Shown here: positions 14,692 through 23,481 of the stretch, piece by piece | Layout: every line of letters starts with the position of its first letter | How positions within the stretch are numbered: the first letter of the stretch is position 1 | DNA from: Firmicutes bacterium UBA7510 | GTDB taxonomy: Bacteria > Bacillota > Clostridia > Tissierellales > Sedimentibacteraceae | Assembly: GCA_002479485.1 (NCBI GenBank) | Contig: DLNM01000064.1 | Location: 38,153-68,800, forward strand | Reading direction: 5' to 3' | DNA: 30,648 nt | Made by a program: the position numbers and the translations under genes | Notes under the pieces: model-generated | Database searches by the model: none | Told to the model about the DNA's origin: nothing | The model's input: only the letters and a program-made list of their open reading frames with translations

Positions 14692-15756
14692 CTATTTATA
14701 AAATTCATATGCTCTTGTACAAACAATTACAGCCATCTCGCGTGTAGCGCTACCTTTAGGATCAAAGAGATTATTACCTATACCTGTCACTATTTTTGTT
14801 TTACTACAGTAATAAACTCCATCTTTCGCCCAAGATTCCACTTTTTCATCATCAGCAAATTTAGTCGGGTTAGTTGTAGAAAAATCTGCAGTAGGATTTA
14901 TTACCTTTAAAGCTCTTAATAATATTGTCGCCATTTGTTCTCTTGTAACAAGTGCATTTGGATCATATTTATTATTACCTACACCTGTTACTAAGCCAAG
15001 ATTTGCAGCCTTTAAAATTTCAGGGTTTGTTGTGTCTGTAAAACTGGAATTTCCCACAGTTGCTGTATTACCAGTATATATTTCATATAATTTCACCGCA
15101 ATTTCAGCAAATTCCTCACGTGTAACCTTGTCTGTCATATCATCTTTGATTCGCTCTGTAATCAATCCATATTGCTGTGCTTTGTCAAGCTCTGCTGTTG
15201 CCCATGAGCTAGCACCTTTATAGAAGCTGCCTGAACCTATTGACATCTCATTTGAAATTGGTGAGTATATTGGTTCAACATTGGGCCATCCTTCGTAATA
15301 ATCATAATAGAATCTTATTTTATAGGAGTAAATATGATTTTCTATATTAATTTCTTCAAGTCCACCTTCGTCAATAGGACTAAAACTAATAGTAAAAGTA
15401 TCATCACTGCCTGCAACTTTTGCTTCTTCTGCTTCCGTAATGACAGACAGATATCCTCCTCCACCAAAATCCTCCCAACTTCCATTATCTAGCTTAATAG
15501 AATATTCCCAAAATACAGAGCCTCCTGCAGGCTGTTCCCTATCTAAATCCAATATGCTCTGTGGAATTTTTACTTGAGCCTCAAAATAAGGAATACCATC
15601 TTCATTTGTTTTTAATTCAATTTTTTTAATAGAAGGGGCTTCTAATGATGAAGGTACACCTTCGGGTAAGTTTGCAAATACATAGTTGCAAAACATAGTG
15701 AGTGTAAAAAATGTCACAATCATTAAAATAAAAATTCTGTTTAGTCTTTTTTTCAT
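14692..15756 (-). CDS. S-layer homology (SLH) domain protein
   Basis: A 354-residue exported protein. The N-terminus (MKKRLNRIFILMIVTFFTLTMFCNYVFA) is a signal peptide. Residues 30-175 form a beta-rich region with no family I recognise. Three SLH repeats fill the C-terminus: WATAELDKAQQYGLITER... , ILKAANLGLVTGVGNNKYDP and GVYYCSKTKIVTGIGNNLFDP with TRE motifs. SLH domains bind pyruvylated secondary wall polymers and anchor proteins to the Gram-positive surface. It lies 27 bp downstream of the lipoprotein gene and 29 bp upstream of the AIM24-like gene, so one operon is likely. The upstream lipoprotein and this protein may form a surface complex. Confidence 0.92.
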   Translation of the reverse strand: MKKRLNRIFILMIVTFFTLTMFCNYVFANLPEGVPSSLEAPSIKKIELKTNEDGIPYFEAQVKIPQSILDLDREQPAGGSVFWEYSIKLDNGSWEDFGGGGYLSVITEAEEAKVAGSDDTFTISFSPIDEGGLEEINIENHIYSYKIRFYYDYYEGWPNVEPIYSPISNEMSIGSGSFYKGASSWATAELDKAQQYGLITERIKDDMTDKVTREEFAEIAVKLYEIYTGNTATVGNSSFTDTTNPEILKAANLGLVTGVGNNKYDPNALVTREQMATILLRALKVINPTADFSTTNPTKFADDEKVESWAKDGVYYCSKTKIVTGIGNNLFDPKGSATREMAVIVCTRAYEFYK

Positions 15757-15783
15757 AATAATTCTCCTTATATAATAATTTTT

Positions 15784-17424
15784 TTATTGCCCTAACATTG
15801 AAATCGTAACATCTGCTCCTGCATTGCCGTCTGTTATCTCAATATAGAATGTTTTACTTCCATAACGAAATACTATTTCCATAGTGTAGTGACCTGAAAA
15901 ATAATCCTCCTGTACAGAAAAATCTCTCATTTCCTTAAATCTTTGCCGATAAATTGGACCGATAGTATCAAGCCATAGTCCATCCTCGGTATATGCAAAA
16001 ACAGGGGAAATTAGTACATTTTGTTCATAACAGTAGATAGGTGCGGTTAATGGCATAAAATCATTAGGGAGCCATAGACACTGACCTCCTAATTCACTAA
16101 AAAATCCTGATGTACCTTGGATTATAGCAAGTTGTTCTTTAGTAAGCTCAATTCCTGCCATTTCAGCACCTTGAATTGCAGCTGACTCCAAATCATAATT
16201 ATTTTCAGCTGGTGGCACAGTTGCATAAGTGTATTCAGAACGATATAAATCAAGACTCTCTTCATAAATACGATTAATATCCTTATTGTTATCAATTAAC
16301 TTACCTTCGAATATACCTTGATAGCTACTATTTGGCAATTCAACATAAACTGTATCACCTGAAGCTGTAAATAAAACAATTTGTCCCTGACAATCTACCT
16401 TTGCCATATGGGTTAGAGATGGAAGCAGAAGATTTTTCAATTGACCTCCAATTTTTAGATAGGTATCCTGGTTAAATGGAAGAAAGTTTATCTCAATTGG
16501 AGATTCAAATACACTACAGTTATTTGTTATTGATTCAGCTATTGGATACTGTCTAGATTTTTCTTCTATTCGTGTTAAATACATATTGCCTTTGAAAGTA
16601 TTTTTATCATTTTTTCCAAGAAACAGTAATCGCCATTGATCCTGTAAGTTCTCTGCTTTAGCGCCAAATCCATTGTCATCAATATATAAACAATCTGAAT
16701 CTATTTTGACTGGAATGGATTGGGTATTCATATCAGCTAGCAATTTCCATTCTCCATCGACAGCAACCACAGAAAGCTCGTGAAAATATAAAAAGAGCTT
16801 TCCTATATCATCATCTACAATTAATAGATAAGGGATATCTTGTTTATCGCCGTACTTTTTCGTAAAATCATATGGAATCTCAAAATCAAAGGTAATTTCA
16901 ACACTGTACTGCTCTGAATGTACAGCTGTTGAAAGCACACCGTAATAACGTTGACCACTATAGTCTTTAGCTAGTTGATCCAAAGCGGTTTTCGTCTCAG
17001 ATGATAAGGAAATTTCTGAAGAATTGCTTTTTAGTGTACTTTTATAAGAGATTAAGATATATCCATCATTTAGCAGATTGTTAAAGGTTTCTTCATTTGA
17101 TTGCGGAAATTTACGAATTATTTTTGCTGTTGCATTATAACCTTCAGTTTCTTTTTCAAAAACTGCAAACACCTTGCATTCTCCTTGACCATAGGTAGGG
17201 CTCATGTTTTGAGGATCTGCTGTATTTACATCAAATACCAATGCTTTTTCATCTGCTTTTTTGTTTACAAGCGTATTGCTTAATTTATCCTCTGATAATT
17301 GTAAAGTGTCAGTTTTTGTTGGATTTAATCCAATACCTGGACTTATTGCACGTTCGCAACCAATCTGAAAAAGAAGAAGGTTTAGTAAAATAAACATAAG
17401 TAATGGTAAAATTCTTTTTTTCAT
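15784..17424 (-). CDS. Large predicted lipoprotein of unknown function
   Basis: A 546-residue exported protein starting MKKRILPLLMFILLNLLLFQIGC; C23 is a plausible lipidation site although the -3 residue is not the usual leucine. An in-frame TTG four codons earlier overlaps the GGAGGT ribosome binding site, so ATG at 17424 is preferred. The mature part is soluble, with alternating beta segments and no repeat or catalytic motif that I can name. Aromatic-rich blocks (GGQCLWLPNDFMPLTAPIYC and GHYTMEIVFRYGSKTFYIEI) are near the C-terminus. It is followed at 27 bp by the SLH protein and preceded by the zinc-binding gene, so it belongs to the same envelope operon. Confidence 0.72.
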   Translation of the reverse strand: MKKRILPLLMFILLNLLLFQIGCERAISPGIGLNPTKTDTLQLSEDKLSNTLVNKKADEKALVFDVNTADPQNMSPTYGQGECKVFAVFEKETEGYNATAKIIRKFPQSNEETFNNLLNDGYILISYKSTLKSNSSEISLSSETKTALDQLAKDYSGQRYYGVLSTAVHSEQYSVEITFDFEIPYDFTKKYGDKQDIPYLLIVDDDIGKLFLYFHELSVVAVDGEWKLLADMNTQSIPVKIDSDCLYIDDNGFGAKAENLQDQWRLLFLGKNDKNTFKGNMYLTRIEEKSRQYPIAESITNNCSVFESPIEINFLPFNQDTYLKIGGQLKNLLLPSLTHMAKVDCQGQIVLFTASGDTVYVELPNSSYQGIFEGKLIDNNKDINRIYEESLDLYRSEYTYATVPPAENNYDLESAAIQGAEMAGIELTKEQLAIIQGTSGFFSELGGQCLWLPNDFMPLTAPIYCYEQNVLISPVFAYTEDGLWLDTIGPIYRQRFKEMRDFSVQEDYFSGHYTMEIVFRYGSKTFYIEITDGNAGADVTISMLGQ

Positions 17425-17438
17425 AGTTACCTCCAATC

Positions 17439-17768
17439 TTAATTAATATTTGGTGAACAGAAGCAACACATACCAGAATTTATGTTATAGTCGTCATCAC
17501 AAACATAATTCCCACAGCATTGGCATTTGTTAAAATGAGACTTTGCGTTTGATATAGCAAACTCAAGGGCAATATCGTGTTCAATGTTCCATTCAGTATT
17601 AGAAAATCTTCCTAATCTAAATAACCACGGTTTTTTGTACAATGAATATTTAATTAAGGCTGATTCGATGGGCTTACAGCATATGTCGCAAAAAAATATA
17701 AATTTGAAACCCTTATTTGTGCTGTTATCAATAAATTTTTTTGTAAAGCGTTTTGTCAAATTCACCAC
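17439..17768 (-). CDS. Small zinc-ribbon-like protein
   Basis: A cytosolic protein of 106-109 residues with cysteine pairs in two groups: C27/C30 (CDIC), then C82/C84/C85 (CQCC) with C90 (YVCDDD), and C101-C104 (CCFC). This arrangement, with NKCQCCGNYVCDDDYN and SGMCCFC, is that of a double treble-clef or zinc-ribbon protein. No enzyme motif is seen. The frame opens with GTG GTG at 17768, but an AGAGGTGG site overlaps these codons, so TTG at 17759 (protein of 106 residues) may be the true start. It is first in the minus-strand operon; the lipoprotein ATG lies 15 bp downstream. Its role there is unknown. Confidence 0.75.
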   Translation of the reverse strand: MVNLTKRFTKKFIDNSTNKGFKFIFFCDICCKPIESALIKYSLYKKPWLFRLGRFSNTEWNIEHDIALEFAISNAKSHFNKCQCCGNYVCDDDYNINSGMCCFCSPNIN

Positions 17769-17876
17769 CTCTTTTTATTTATTGAAATTAATATGACATC
17801 TCTTTAAATGATAAAATTGAAGATCCTCCTCTACATAAGCATAGTATTAATATATTTTAAATAATAAAATAAAGCA

Positions 17877-17914
17877 TCACCCTAAAATAAATAATATTAT
17901 TTATTTTAGGGTGA
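17877..17914. repeat. Perfect 38-bp palindrome between divergent genes
   Basis: Every base from 17877 to 17914 is symmetric about 17895/17896 (outer ends TCACCCTAAAATAAATAAT on each strand). It stands 24 bp upstream of the -35 box of the solute-binding protein gene and about 110 bp upstream of the minus-strand zinc-ribbon gene. It could be an operator, a transcription insulator or a remnant of a mobile element. A short T run is lacking, and neither gene ends here. Confidence 0.8.
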
Positions 17915-17937
17915 AATTATTTCTATCTAATTTATAA

Positions 17938-17966
17938 TTGATATTAGCAAATAATTATACTACAAT
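17938..17966 (+). promoter_or_regulatory. Promoter of the SBP/sensor/flavodoxin operon
   Basis: TTGATA (17938-17943), 17 bases and TACAAT (17961-17966), 34 bp before the start codon at 18000. Confidence 0.62.
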
Positions 17967-17999
17967 ATATACTATAAATAGTAAAAAGAGGTAAATTAA

Positions 18000-19448
18000 A
18001 TGAACAAAAAGAGTATTTGCATTGTTGTAACTTTATTGCTTTTATTAACAGGCTGCGATAATAGTAAGACACTTTTAAATCCAGATAAACCTGTAACAAT
18101 AACTATTTGGCATTACTATACCTCGCATTTACAAGAGGTGTTTGAAAGAATGATATCTGAATTTAATAATACTAGAGGTAGAGAATTAGGTATTATTATT
18201 CAGCCAAAGTATCAGGAAGATATTGATTTACTAGCTAATAAAATAATATCATCGGGTGAAAAAGGCTTAGGCTCAGAGCCATTACCTAATATTATATTTG
18301 CATATACAGGAACGGTATTAGAGCTTGATAATTTAAATGCAGTTGTAAATTTGGAAGATTATTTTTCAGATAAGGAACTTAGCGAGTTTAATAATGCATT
18401 TATCGAGGAAGGAAAAATAGGTAAGGATAATAAGCTAAAAAGCTTTCCAGTTGCAAAATCTACAGAAGTTTTATTCATAAATAATGTGGTATTTAGTAGA
18501 TTTGTAGATGAAGCAAATAAAAGTGGAAAGTTTGATAATGTTAGTGTAGATGATTTTAAAACCTTTGAAGGTATAGAAAAGCTTGCAAATGTATATTTTG
18601 AGTGGTCAGGTGGTAAGTCATTTTTCGGAGTTGATGCTACACCAAACTTTATATCAATTGGACTTAGACAATTTGATAATATTCCAGTGATAGTAGAAGA
18701 TGGTAAAGGTATATTTAATATAGACAAGGATTGTTTAAAAGTATTATGGGATTTCTATTATAAAAATATTGTTAAAGGAAGGTTTGCTGAAATAGGAAGA
18801 TATAGAGCAGATGATATGAAGACTAATGATGTAGTTGCATATATAGGTTCATCAGCAGGGGTTAAATATTTTCCTGAAGAAATAACAATAGATGCAAATA
18901 TTATAGAACCGACTCAGCTTTTAGTTATGCCATATCCAGTGTTTGAAGGTCAGAAAAAAGTTTCAATTCAACAGGGAGCTGGAATGTCTGTTATAAAAAG
19001 TGATGAAGCTATGCAGCTTGCATCCTGTGAATTTATAAAATGGTTTACAGATCCGAAGCAAAACGTTAGGTTTTCATATGAAACAGGGTATCTTCCAGTT
19101 AAAAAAAGTGAATTTTTAAATGAATTTCAAGAAAAAGAAATGTTTAACTTACAATTATCATCACAATCTAATGCAACTAATATAATAAAGGTTTTAGAGG
19201 TTGCAACTAAACAATTTGATGAATATGAGCTTTCTGTAGACAAGGAGTATAAAGGAAGCTTTGATTTTAGAAACGCAATAGGCATGAATTTATCATACAG
19301 TTCTCAAATATTCAGAGAAGCCTTTTTAAATGGAATATCCTCTGGCAAAAGCTATGAAGAGGTTGAAACTACATGCTTAGCTGACAAGAATTTTGAAGAG
19401 TATTATGAGTCAATAAAAAGAGCATTTAAAGATATTGCTAATAAATAG
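18000..19448 (+). CDS. Extracellular solute-binding lipoprotein (family 1 type)
   Basis: A 482-residue lipoprotein. The N-terminus ends in the lipobox LLLLLTGC with C19 lipidated after export. The mature protein has the fold signature of cluster-B sugar-type binding proteins: ITIWHYYTSHLQEVFERMISEFNN at the start, FIGSSAG-like loops (VVAYIGSSAGVKYF) and CEFIKWFTDPKQNVRFSYETGYLPVKKSEF, where W and the GYLPV loop are typical. The ligand may be a carbohydrate or a related organic molecule; this is inference. There is no ABC permease or ATPase gene next to it. A membrane sensor follows after 21 bp, so its likely role is delivering or presenting ligand to that sensor. The start follows AGAGGT. Confidence 0.88.
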   Translation: MNKKSICIVVTLLLLLTGCDNSKTLLNPDKPVTITIWHYYTSHLQEVFERMISEFNNTRGRELGIIIQPKYQEDIDLLANKIISSGEKGLGSEPLPNIIFAYTGTVLELDNLNAVVNLEDYFSDKELSEFNNAFIEEGKIGKDNKLKSFPVAKSTEVLFINNVVFSRFVDEANKSGKFDNVSVDDFKTFEGIEKLANVYFEWSGGKSFFGVDATPNFISIGLRQFDNIPVIVEDGKGIFNIDKDCLKVLWDFYYKNIVKGRFAEIGRYRADDMKTNDVVAYIGSSAGVKYFPEEITIDANIIEPTQLLVMPYPVFEGQKKVSIQQGAGMSVIKSDEAMQLASCEFIKWFTDPKQNVRFSYETGYLPVKKSEFLNEFQEKEMFNLQLSSQSNATNIIKVLEVATKQFDEYELSVDKEYKGSFDFRNAIGMNLSYSSQIFREAFLNGISSGKSYEEVETTCLADKNFEEYYESIKRAFKDIANK

Positions 19449-19469
19449 AAATTTATTCAGGAGGGGAAT

Positions 19470-22400
19470 ATGAGTATCAAAAATAAGACTAATAAAAACA
19501 AGTCTTTGCGAGTTAAAATTATGATTCCGCAATTTATTTTGTTATTCATAGAATTCTCCTTATTGCTTGGATGTATAGTTGGACTTGGACTTTTAGAAAG
19601 TGTAAAAAATAATGAATATCGAAAAATTGAAACAATAGCAAAAAATAGAAGTAACGAGCTTCAAAAGTATTTTAATATTATATCTATTAATTCTGCTTCA
19701 GTTGTTGAAAAAATAAATGACAAATATAACTATTATATACAAAATTATAAAATTGATAGCACCGAAGACACTTTAAAGAGTAGCATAAATGAAATGTATT
19801 TGAAGGATATAATGCCTTTACTGCTAAATTCATCAGAACATTTAAGTGTTTCAGGAGCTTTTGTTATTTTAAATGAAAATATAGAACGCTACAATTATAG
19901 ACCTTCTGTATACATTAGAGATATTAATATGGATGTTATAAATAAAGATTATTCAGACATACTTTACAGAGTTGGTCCATTTAGCATTGCATATGATAAG
20001 GATATTAAACTTGATAGTCTATGGACATATAATTTTGATTTTAATAAGATTGTTGAAAGTGAAGACTATGATTTTTATACAATGCCAATTAAAGCAGTTT
20101 CTGAGGATAATACTAATCCAGTTAACTTATATGGATATTGGAGTAATACATTTAAGCTATCAAATTTAGATAGAGAGATAATCACATTCACAGTACCTCT
20201 TATAAATATGCAAGGCAAGGTATATGGTTTATATGGTATAGAAATTTCAGAGGATATAATACTTAACAAAATGCCAACAGCAGAAATACCATATGAAAAC
20301 CCTATATATATGTTATATAAAGCAGATGAAAATAATAATATTCTTATTAATAATTCATTGCACACTGGTGCATATTTTGATATTCTTAATGACAAAAGAT
20401 ACAATAGTTTTTTATTGGCGTCAACAAATAAATATGAAAATCTATATAAAATGAAAACGGATACTAAAAATGAGCTTGATACATTATGTATGATAAGTGA
20501 TTTAGAGATTTACAGTTCTGAATCGCATTTTAATAATGACAAGTGGAGACTAGCTTGTATTGTGACCAAAAGTGAATTTTTTAGGATTTCTGATAGAATA
20601 ACAAATATTCTTTTAATGGCTTTTTTGTTATCAATCATTTTGGGTATTATCGGAATTTTATGTGCTGGTGAGATGTTTATAAGACCTATTAAGGAACTTG
20701 TCAAAAAGGTAAATGCTATAAATCCTAAAAAACCAAAGAGATTAGAAAAAATTGGTGTAAATGAGGTTGATGAACTATCTAGTGCTATTGAAAGACTTAA
20801 TTATGATGTCGCCTTAGCAGCTTCAAAATTATCCCAAACTATAGATTTGATTGGATTACCAATAGCAGGATTTGAAGTTGACTACAGTACTAATAAAGTT
20901 TTTCTAACTGACTCTATGTTTAATTTATTGTCTATTGATAGAAATAAATCAGATAATAACGTGGTAACATTAAAATTTTGGAATTTTATTATTAAGTCTT
21001 TAACTAAAAACAAAGAAGAAGGTTTTGACGATACATATTGCTTTAGCAGTGCCTGCAGTGCCAGATGGTTTCGAATTAAAACTATCACTGCACCAAATCA
21101 ATGTTTGCTAGGCGTTGTGTCAGAGGTAACAGAAGAAATATCTAAACATAAGCAACTTGAATATGAAACGAAGCATGACCTTATTACAGGTTTTTTGAAG
21201 GTAAATTATTTTATTAAGCAAATTAAAGAGCTGCATGACAACAATAATCATGGAGCATTAATACTTGTAGACTATAAAATCAGTAATAATCTTGATTGTA
21301 TGTATAAAACAGATTTATCTATAAGCTATATAAAATATGTTTCTGAGTTTTTATCACAAGTTGAGATAGAAAGTAAGTTATATGGAAGAATGACAGATAA
21401 CTGTATTGGAATATATATTTATAATATTAAAAATCACAATAAAACTATTGAGTATTTAAAGCTTTTTATTAGGGAAATACAGAATAAAATTAATACATTA
21501 TTGCCATACTCAGTTGAAATAATTGCAGGTGAAGTTGTCTATAGCAGTGATACTAACAGTGTTGATTTAATGCTAAAAAATGCTGAGTTTGCGTTAAATG
21601 AAGCAAGACAAAGCCAGAATGAAAATGTAGTAGTATTTAATAAAAAAACATATTTAGAAAATATTGCTATACTTGATAGACAAAATGCTTTGTATGATAT
21701 ATTAAGTAGTCCATGTCTTAATTATATTTATGAACCAATATTTTCAATTAAGGAGCATAGAATAATTGGATATAATACAATACTAAGAACACAAAATAGT
21801 ATATTAAAATCCTTTGAGGAAGTAGTTACTGAAGCAAGATTAAGCAACAAGCTTTTTATATTAGAAAGACTAGGGCTTAAAAGTGTATTTAAGCATATTC
21901 GTGACAAAAATAAAGAATTTGGAGACAGCAAGATATTTTTTAATTCAATCACAAATGAAATGATTAGTCATGTTGCTATTTCTGAAATAGATTTTGAATA
22001 TGCTGATTTATATAAAAATATTGTTGTTGAAATTATAGATAGCGAGCATTGTGATGACTGTATACTAAAAGCAAAAAATAAAGAATTACATAAACGAGGA
22101 ATTGAAATTTCACTAGGTAAGTATGGCACATCATATTCAAATGAGGCTCTTTTATTATATGTTAGTCCTTCTTTCATTAAAATATCCTCTTTATTAGTTA
22201 GAGGAGTGGATAGGGATGAAAACAGACAATGCCTTATTATGAATATTGTAAGTTATGCAAAATTAAAAAATATTAAAGTGATAGCTAGTAATGTAATTAA
22301 CAAGGAAGAGTTTGAAGTATTAGTAAAAATGGGAGTAGAATATTTTTATGGTAATTATTTTTGTAGTGGAATGTATAACATAGGTGAAATTATTAATAAA

Positions 22401-22880
22401 ATGGACGAGATATATGTTATAATAGATGAAGTAGCCCATAAATATAGACTAATTAATAGAAATAATACTGATTTTTTTGCTAGTTTAATTAAGAACCTGC
22501 CAATTGACACTCAATTGACAAAGAGGGAAGAAGAAATTGTCAATCTGCTATGCAGTAATATGACAAATGTAGAAATAGCAGATAGTTTAGATATTTCTTC
22601 AAATACTCTTAAAACACATATTAGAAATATTTTCAATAAATTTAATGTTAAAAGTAGAAGGGATTTATTGACTTTATGTGGTAGCTATAATAAGGAATTA
22701 TCTACTAGGGAAAATGAGATATTAAGGTTAATTGAAGAAGGTAAAGCAAACGAAGAAATAGCTGATGTTTTAAATATTAGTATTAACACCGTACGAGTGC
22801 ATGTTTGGAATATATGTACAAAACAAAATGTTAAAAACAGGGATGAACTTAAAATTTTAACTATGGAGGAAAATAAATAA
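19470..22880 (+). CDS. Membrane sensor with degenerate GGDEF/EAL and two LuxR-type HTH domains
   Basis: An 1136-residue protein. TM1 is at about residues 17-40, then an extracellular region (40-375) with a Cache-like FTVPLINMQGKVYGLYGIEIS segment, TM2 (377-400), HAMP (401-450), a PAS-like domain (455-560), a GGDEF-like domain (from HDLITGF at 568, to about 725) and an EAL-like domain (about 750-970). Catalytic signatures are lost: the GGDEF position reads MTDNC (641-645), EAL reads YNT, and the DDFG motif reads GKYG. The C-terminus has two LuxR/GerE helix-turn-helix domains, LTKREEEIVNLL (from 1015) and LSTRENEILRLI (from 1077). This suggests a membrane-anchored transcription factor that senses an outside ligand, possibly with c-di-GMP as allosteric input. 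A GGAGGGG site sits at 19459-19465. It overlaps the flavodoxin gene by one base. Confidence 0.9.
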   Translation: MSIKNKTNKNKSLRVKIMIPQFILLFIEFSLLLGCIVGLGLLESVKNNEYRKIETIAKNRSNELQKYFNIISINSASVVEKINDKYNYYIQNYKIDSTEDTLKSSINEMYLKDIMPLLLNSSEHLSVSGAFVILNENIERYNYRPSVYIRDINMDVINKDYSDILYRVGPFSIAYDKDIKLDSLWTYNFDFNKIVESEDYDFYTMPIKAVSEDNTNPVNLYGYWSNTFKLSNLDREIITFTVPLINMQGKVYGLYGIEISEDIILNKMPTAEIPYENPIYMLYKADENNNILINNSLHTGAYFDILNDKRYNSFLLASTNKYENLYKMKTDTKNELDTLCMISDLEIYSSESHFNNDKWRLACIVTKSEFFRISDRITNILLMAFLLSIILGIIGILCAGEMFIRPIKELVKKVNAINPKKPKRLEKIGVNEVDELSSAIERLNYDVALAASKLSQTIDLIGLPIAGFEVDYSTNKVFLTDSMFNLLSIDRNKSDNNVVTLKFWNFIIKSLTKNKEEGFDDTYCFSSACSARWFRIKTITAPNQCLLGVVSEVTEEISKHKQLEYETKHDLITGFLKVNYFIKQIKELHDNNNHGALILVDYKISNNLDCMYKTDLSISYIKYVSEFLSQVEIESKLYGRMTDNCIGIYIYNIKNHNKTIEYLKLFIREIQNKINTLLPYSVEIIAGEVVYSSDTNSVDLMLKNAEFALNEARQSQNENVVVFNKKTYLENIAILDRQNALYDILSSPCLNYIYEPIFSIKEHRIIGYNTILRTQNSILKSFEEVVTEARLSNKLFILERLGLKSVFKHIRDKNKEFGDSKIFFNSITNEMISHVAISEIDFEYADLYKNIVVEIIDSEHCDDCILKAKNKELHKRGIEISLGKYGTSYSNEALLLYVSPSFIKISSLLVRGVDRDENRQCLIMNIVSYAKLKNIKVIASNVINKEEFEVLVKMGVEYFYGNYFCSGMYNIGEIINKMDEIYVIIDEVAHKYRLINRNNTDFFASLIKNLPIDTQLTKREEEIVNLLCSNMTNVEIADSLDISSNTLKTHIRNIFNKFNVKSRRDLLTLCGSYNKELSTRENEILRLIEEGKANEEIADVLNISINTVRVHVWNICTKQNVKNRDELKILTMEENK

Positions 22881-23368
22881 TGAACGCAGTTGTGATTTAT
22901 TCAAGTAAATATGGAACAACTAAAACTTGTGCAGAAAAGATAGCACAAGGACTTAATAATGCTAATTTGGCAGATATAAAAAAAATTAAAGGAATAGATT
23001 TATCTGCATATGATACAGTTATAATTGGAAGCTCCATACGTATGGGTCAAATAAATAAAAAAATTAAGATATTTTGTGAACATAATACTGAAGAGCTAAT
23101 TAAAAAAAACTTAGGATTATTTATTTGCAGTGGAATGGAGGAAAATGTAAATAAAGACTTCAATGTCAATTTCGAAAAAAAACTATTGCAAAATTGTACA
23201 TATAAATCTTGGTTAGGTGGAGAAATAGATTTAAAAAAAGCAAGAGGTATTGATAAAATAATAGTTGGAATGGTAGTCAAAATGTTTGAAAATGATGGAC
23301 ATAAAACTTATCCAAAAATAAATGAAAAAAATATAGAAGAATTTATAAAGATAATGAGTAATAATTAG
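22880..23368 (+). CDS. Flavodoxin-domain protein
   Basis: A 162-residue flavodoxin-fold protein. The FMN phosphate loop is YSSKYGTTKT at residues 7-16; VIIGSSIRMGQIN and FICSGMEEN mark the other flavin loops. It resembles the short clostridial flavodoxins related to HemG (protoporphyrinogen oxidase); a specific activity cannot be deduced. The ATG overlaps the sensor stop codon by one base (TAATG) and is preceded by GGAGGA inside the sensor gene, so it is translationally coupled. That links it to the sensor unit: it may be part of a redox response, or simply a passenger. It ends at a strong terminator. Confidence 0.88.
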   Translation: MNAVVIYSSKYGTTKTCAEKIAQGLNNANLADIKKIKGIDLSAYDTVIIGSSIRMGQINKKIKIFCEHNTEELIKKNLGLFICSGMEENVNKDFNVNFEKKLLQNCTYKSWLGGEIDLKKARGIDKIIVGMVVKMFENDGHKTYPKINEKNIEEFIKIMSNN

Positions 23369-23395
23369 AACTTAGGTTTGCTAAGTTCTTTTTTT
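23368..23395 (+). terminator. Terminator of the SBP/sensor/flavodoxin operon
   Basis: GAACTTAG (23368-23375) and CTAAGTTC (23381-23388) form an 8-bp stem with a 5-base loop, followed by seven T. Confidence 0.88.
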
Positions 23396-23481
23396 ATAAT
23401 AATATTTTAAATATTTTAACAAATAATATTTTCAATATTATTCATAATAGTATTAAGATATTATTTCATGAGGTGATTGAG

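Noticed and set aside
17780..17835. Strong GAGGAGG site on the minus strand with a possible leader peptide.
   Set aside because: No ATG, GTG or TTG follows at a suitable distance; only an ATT could open a nine-codon frame, which is too weak to support.
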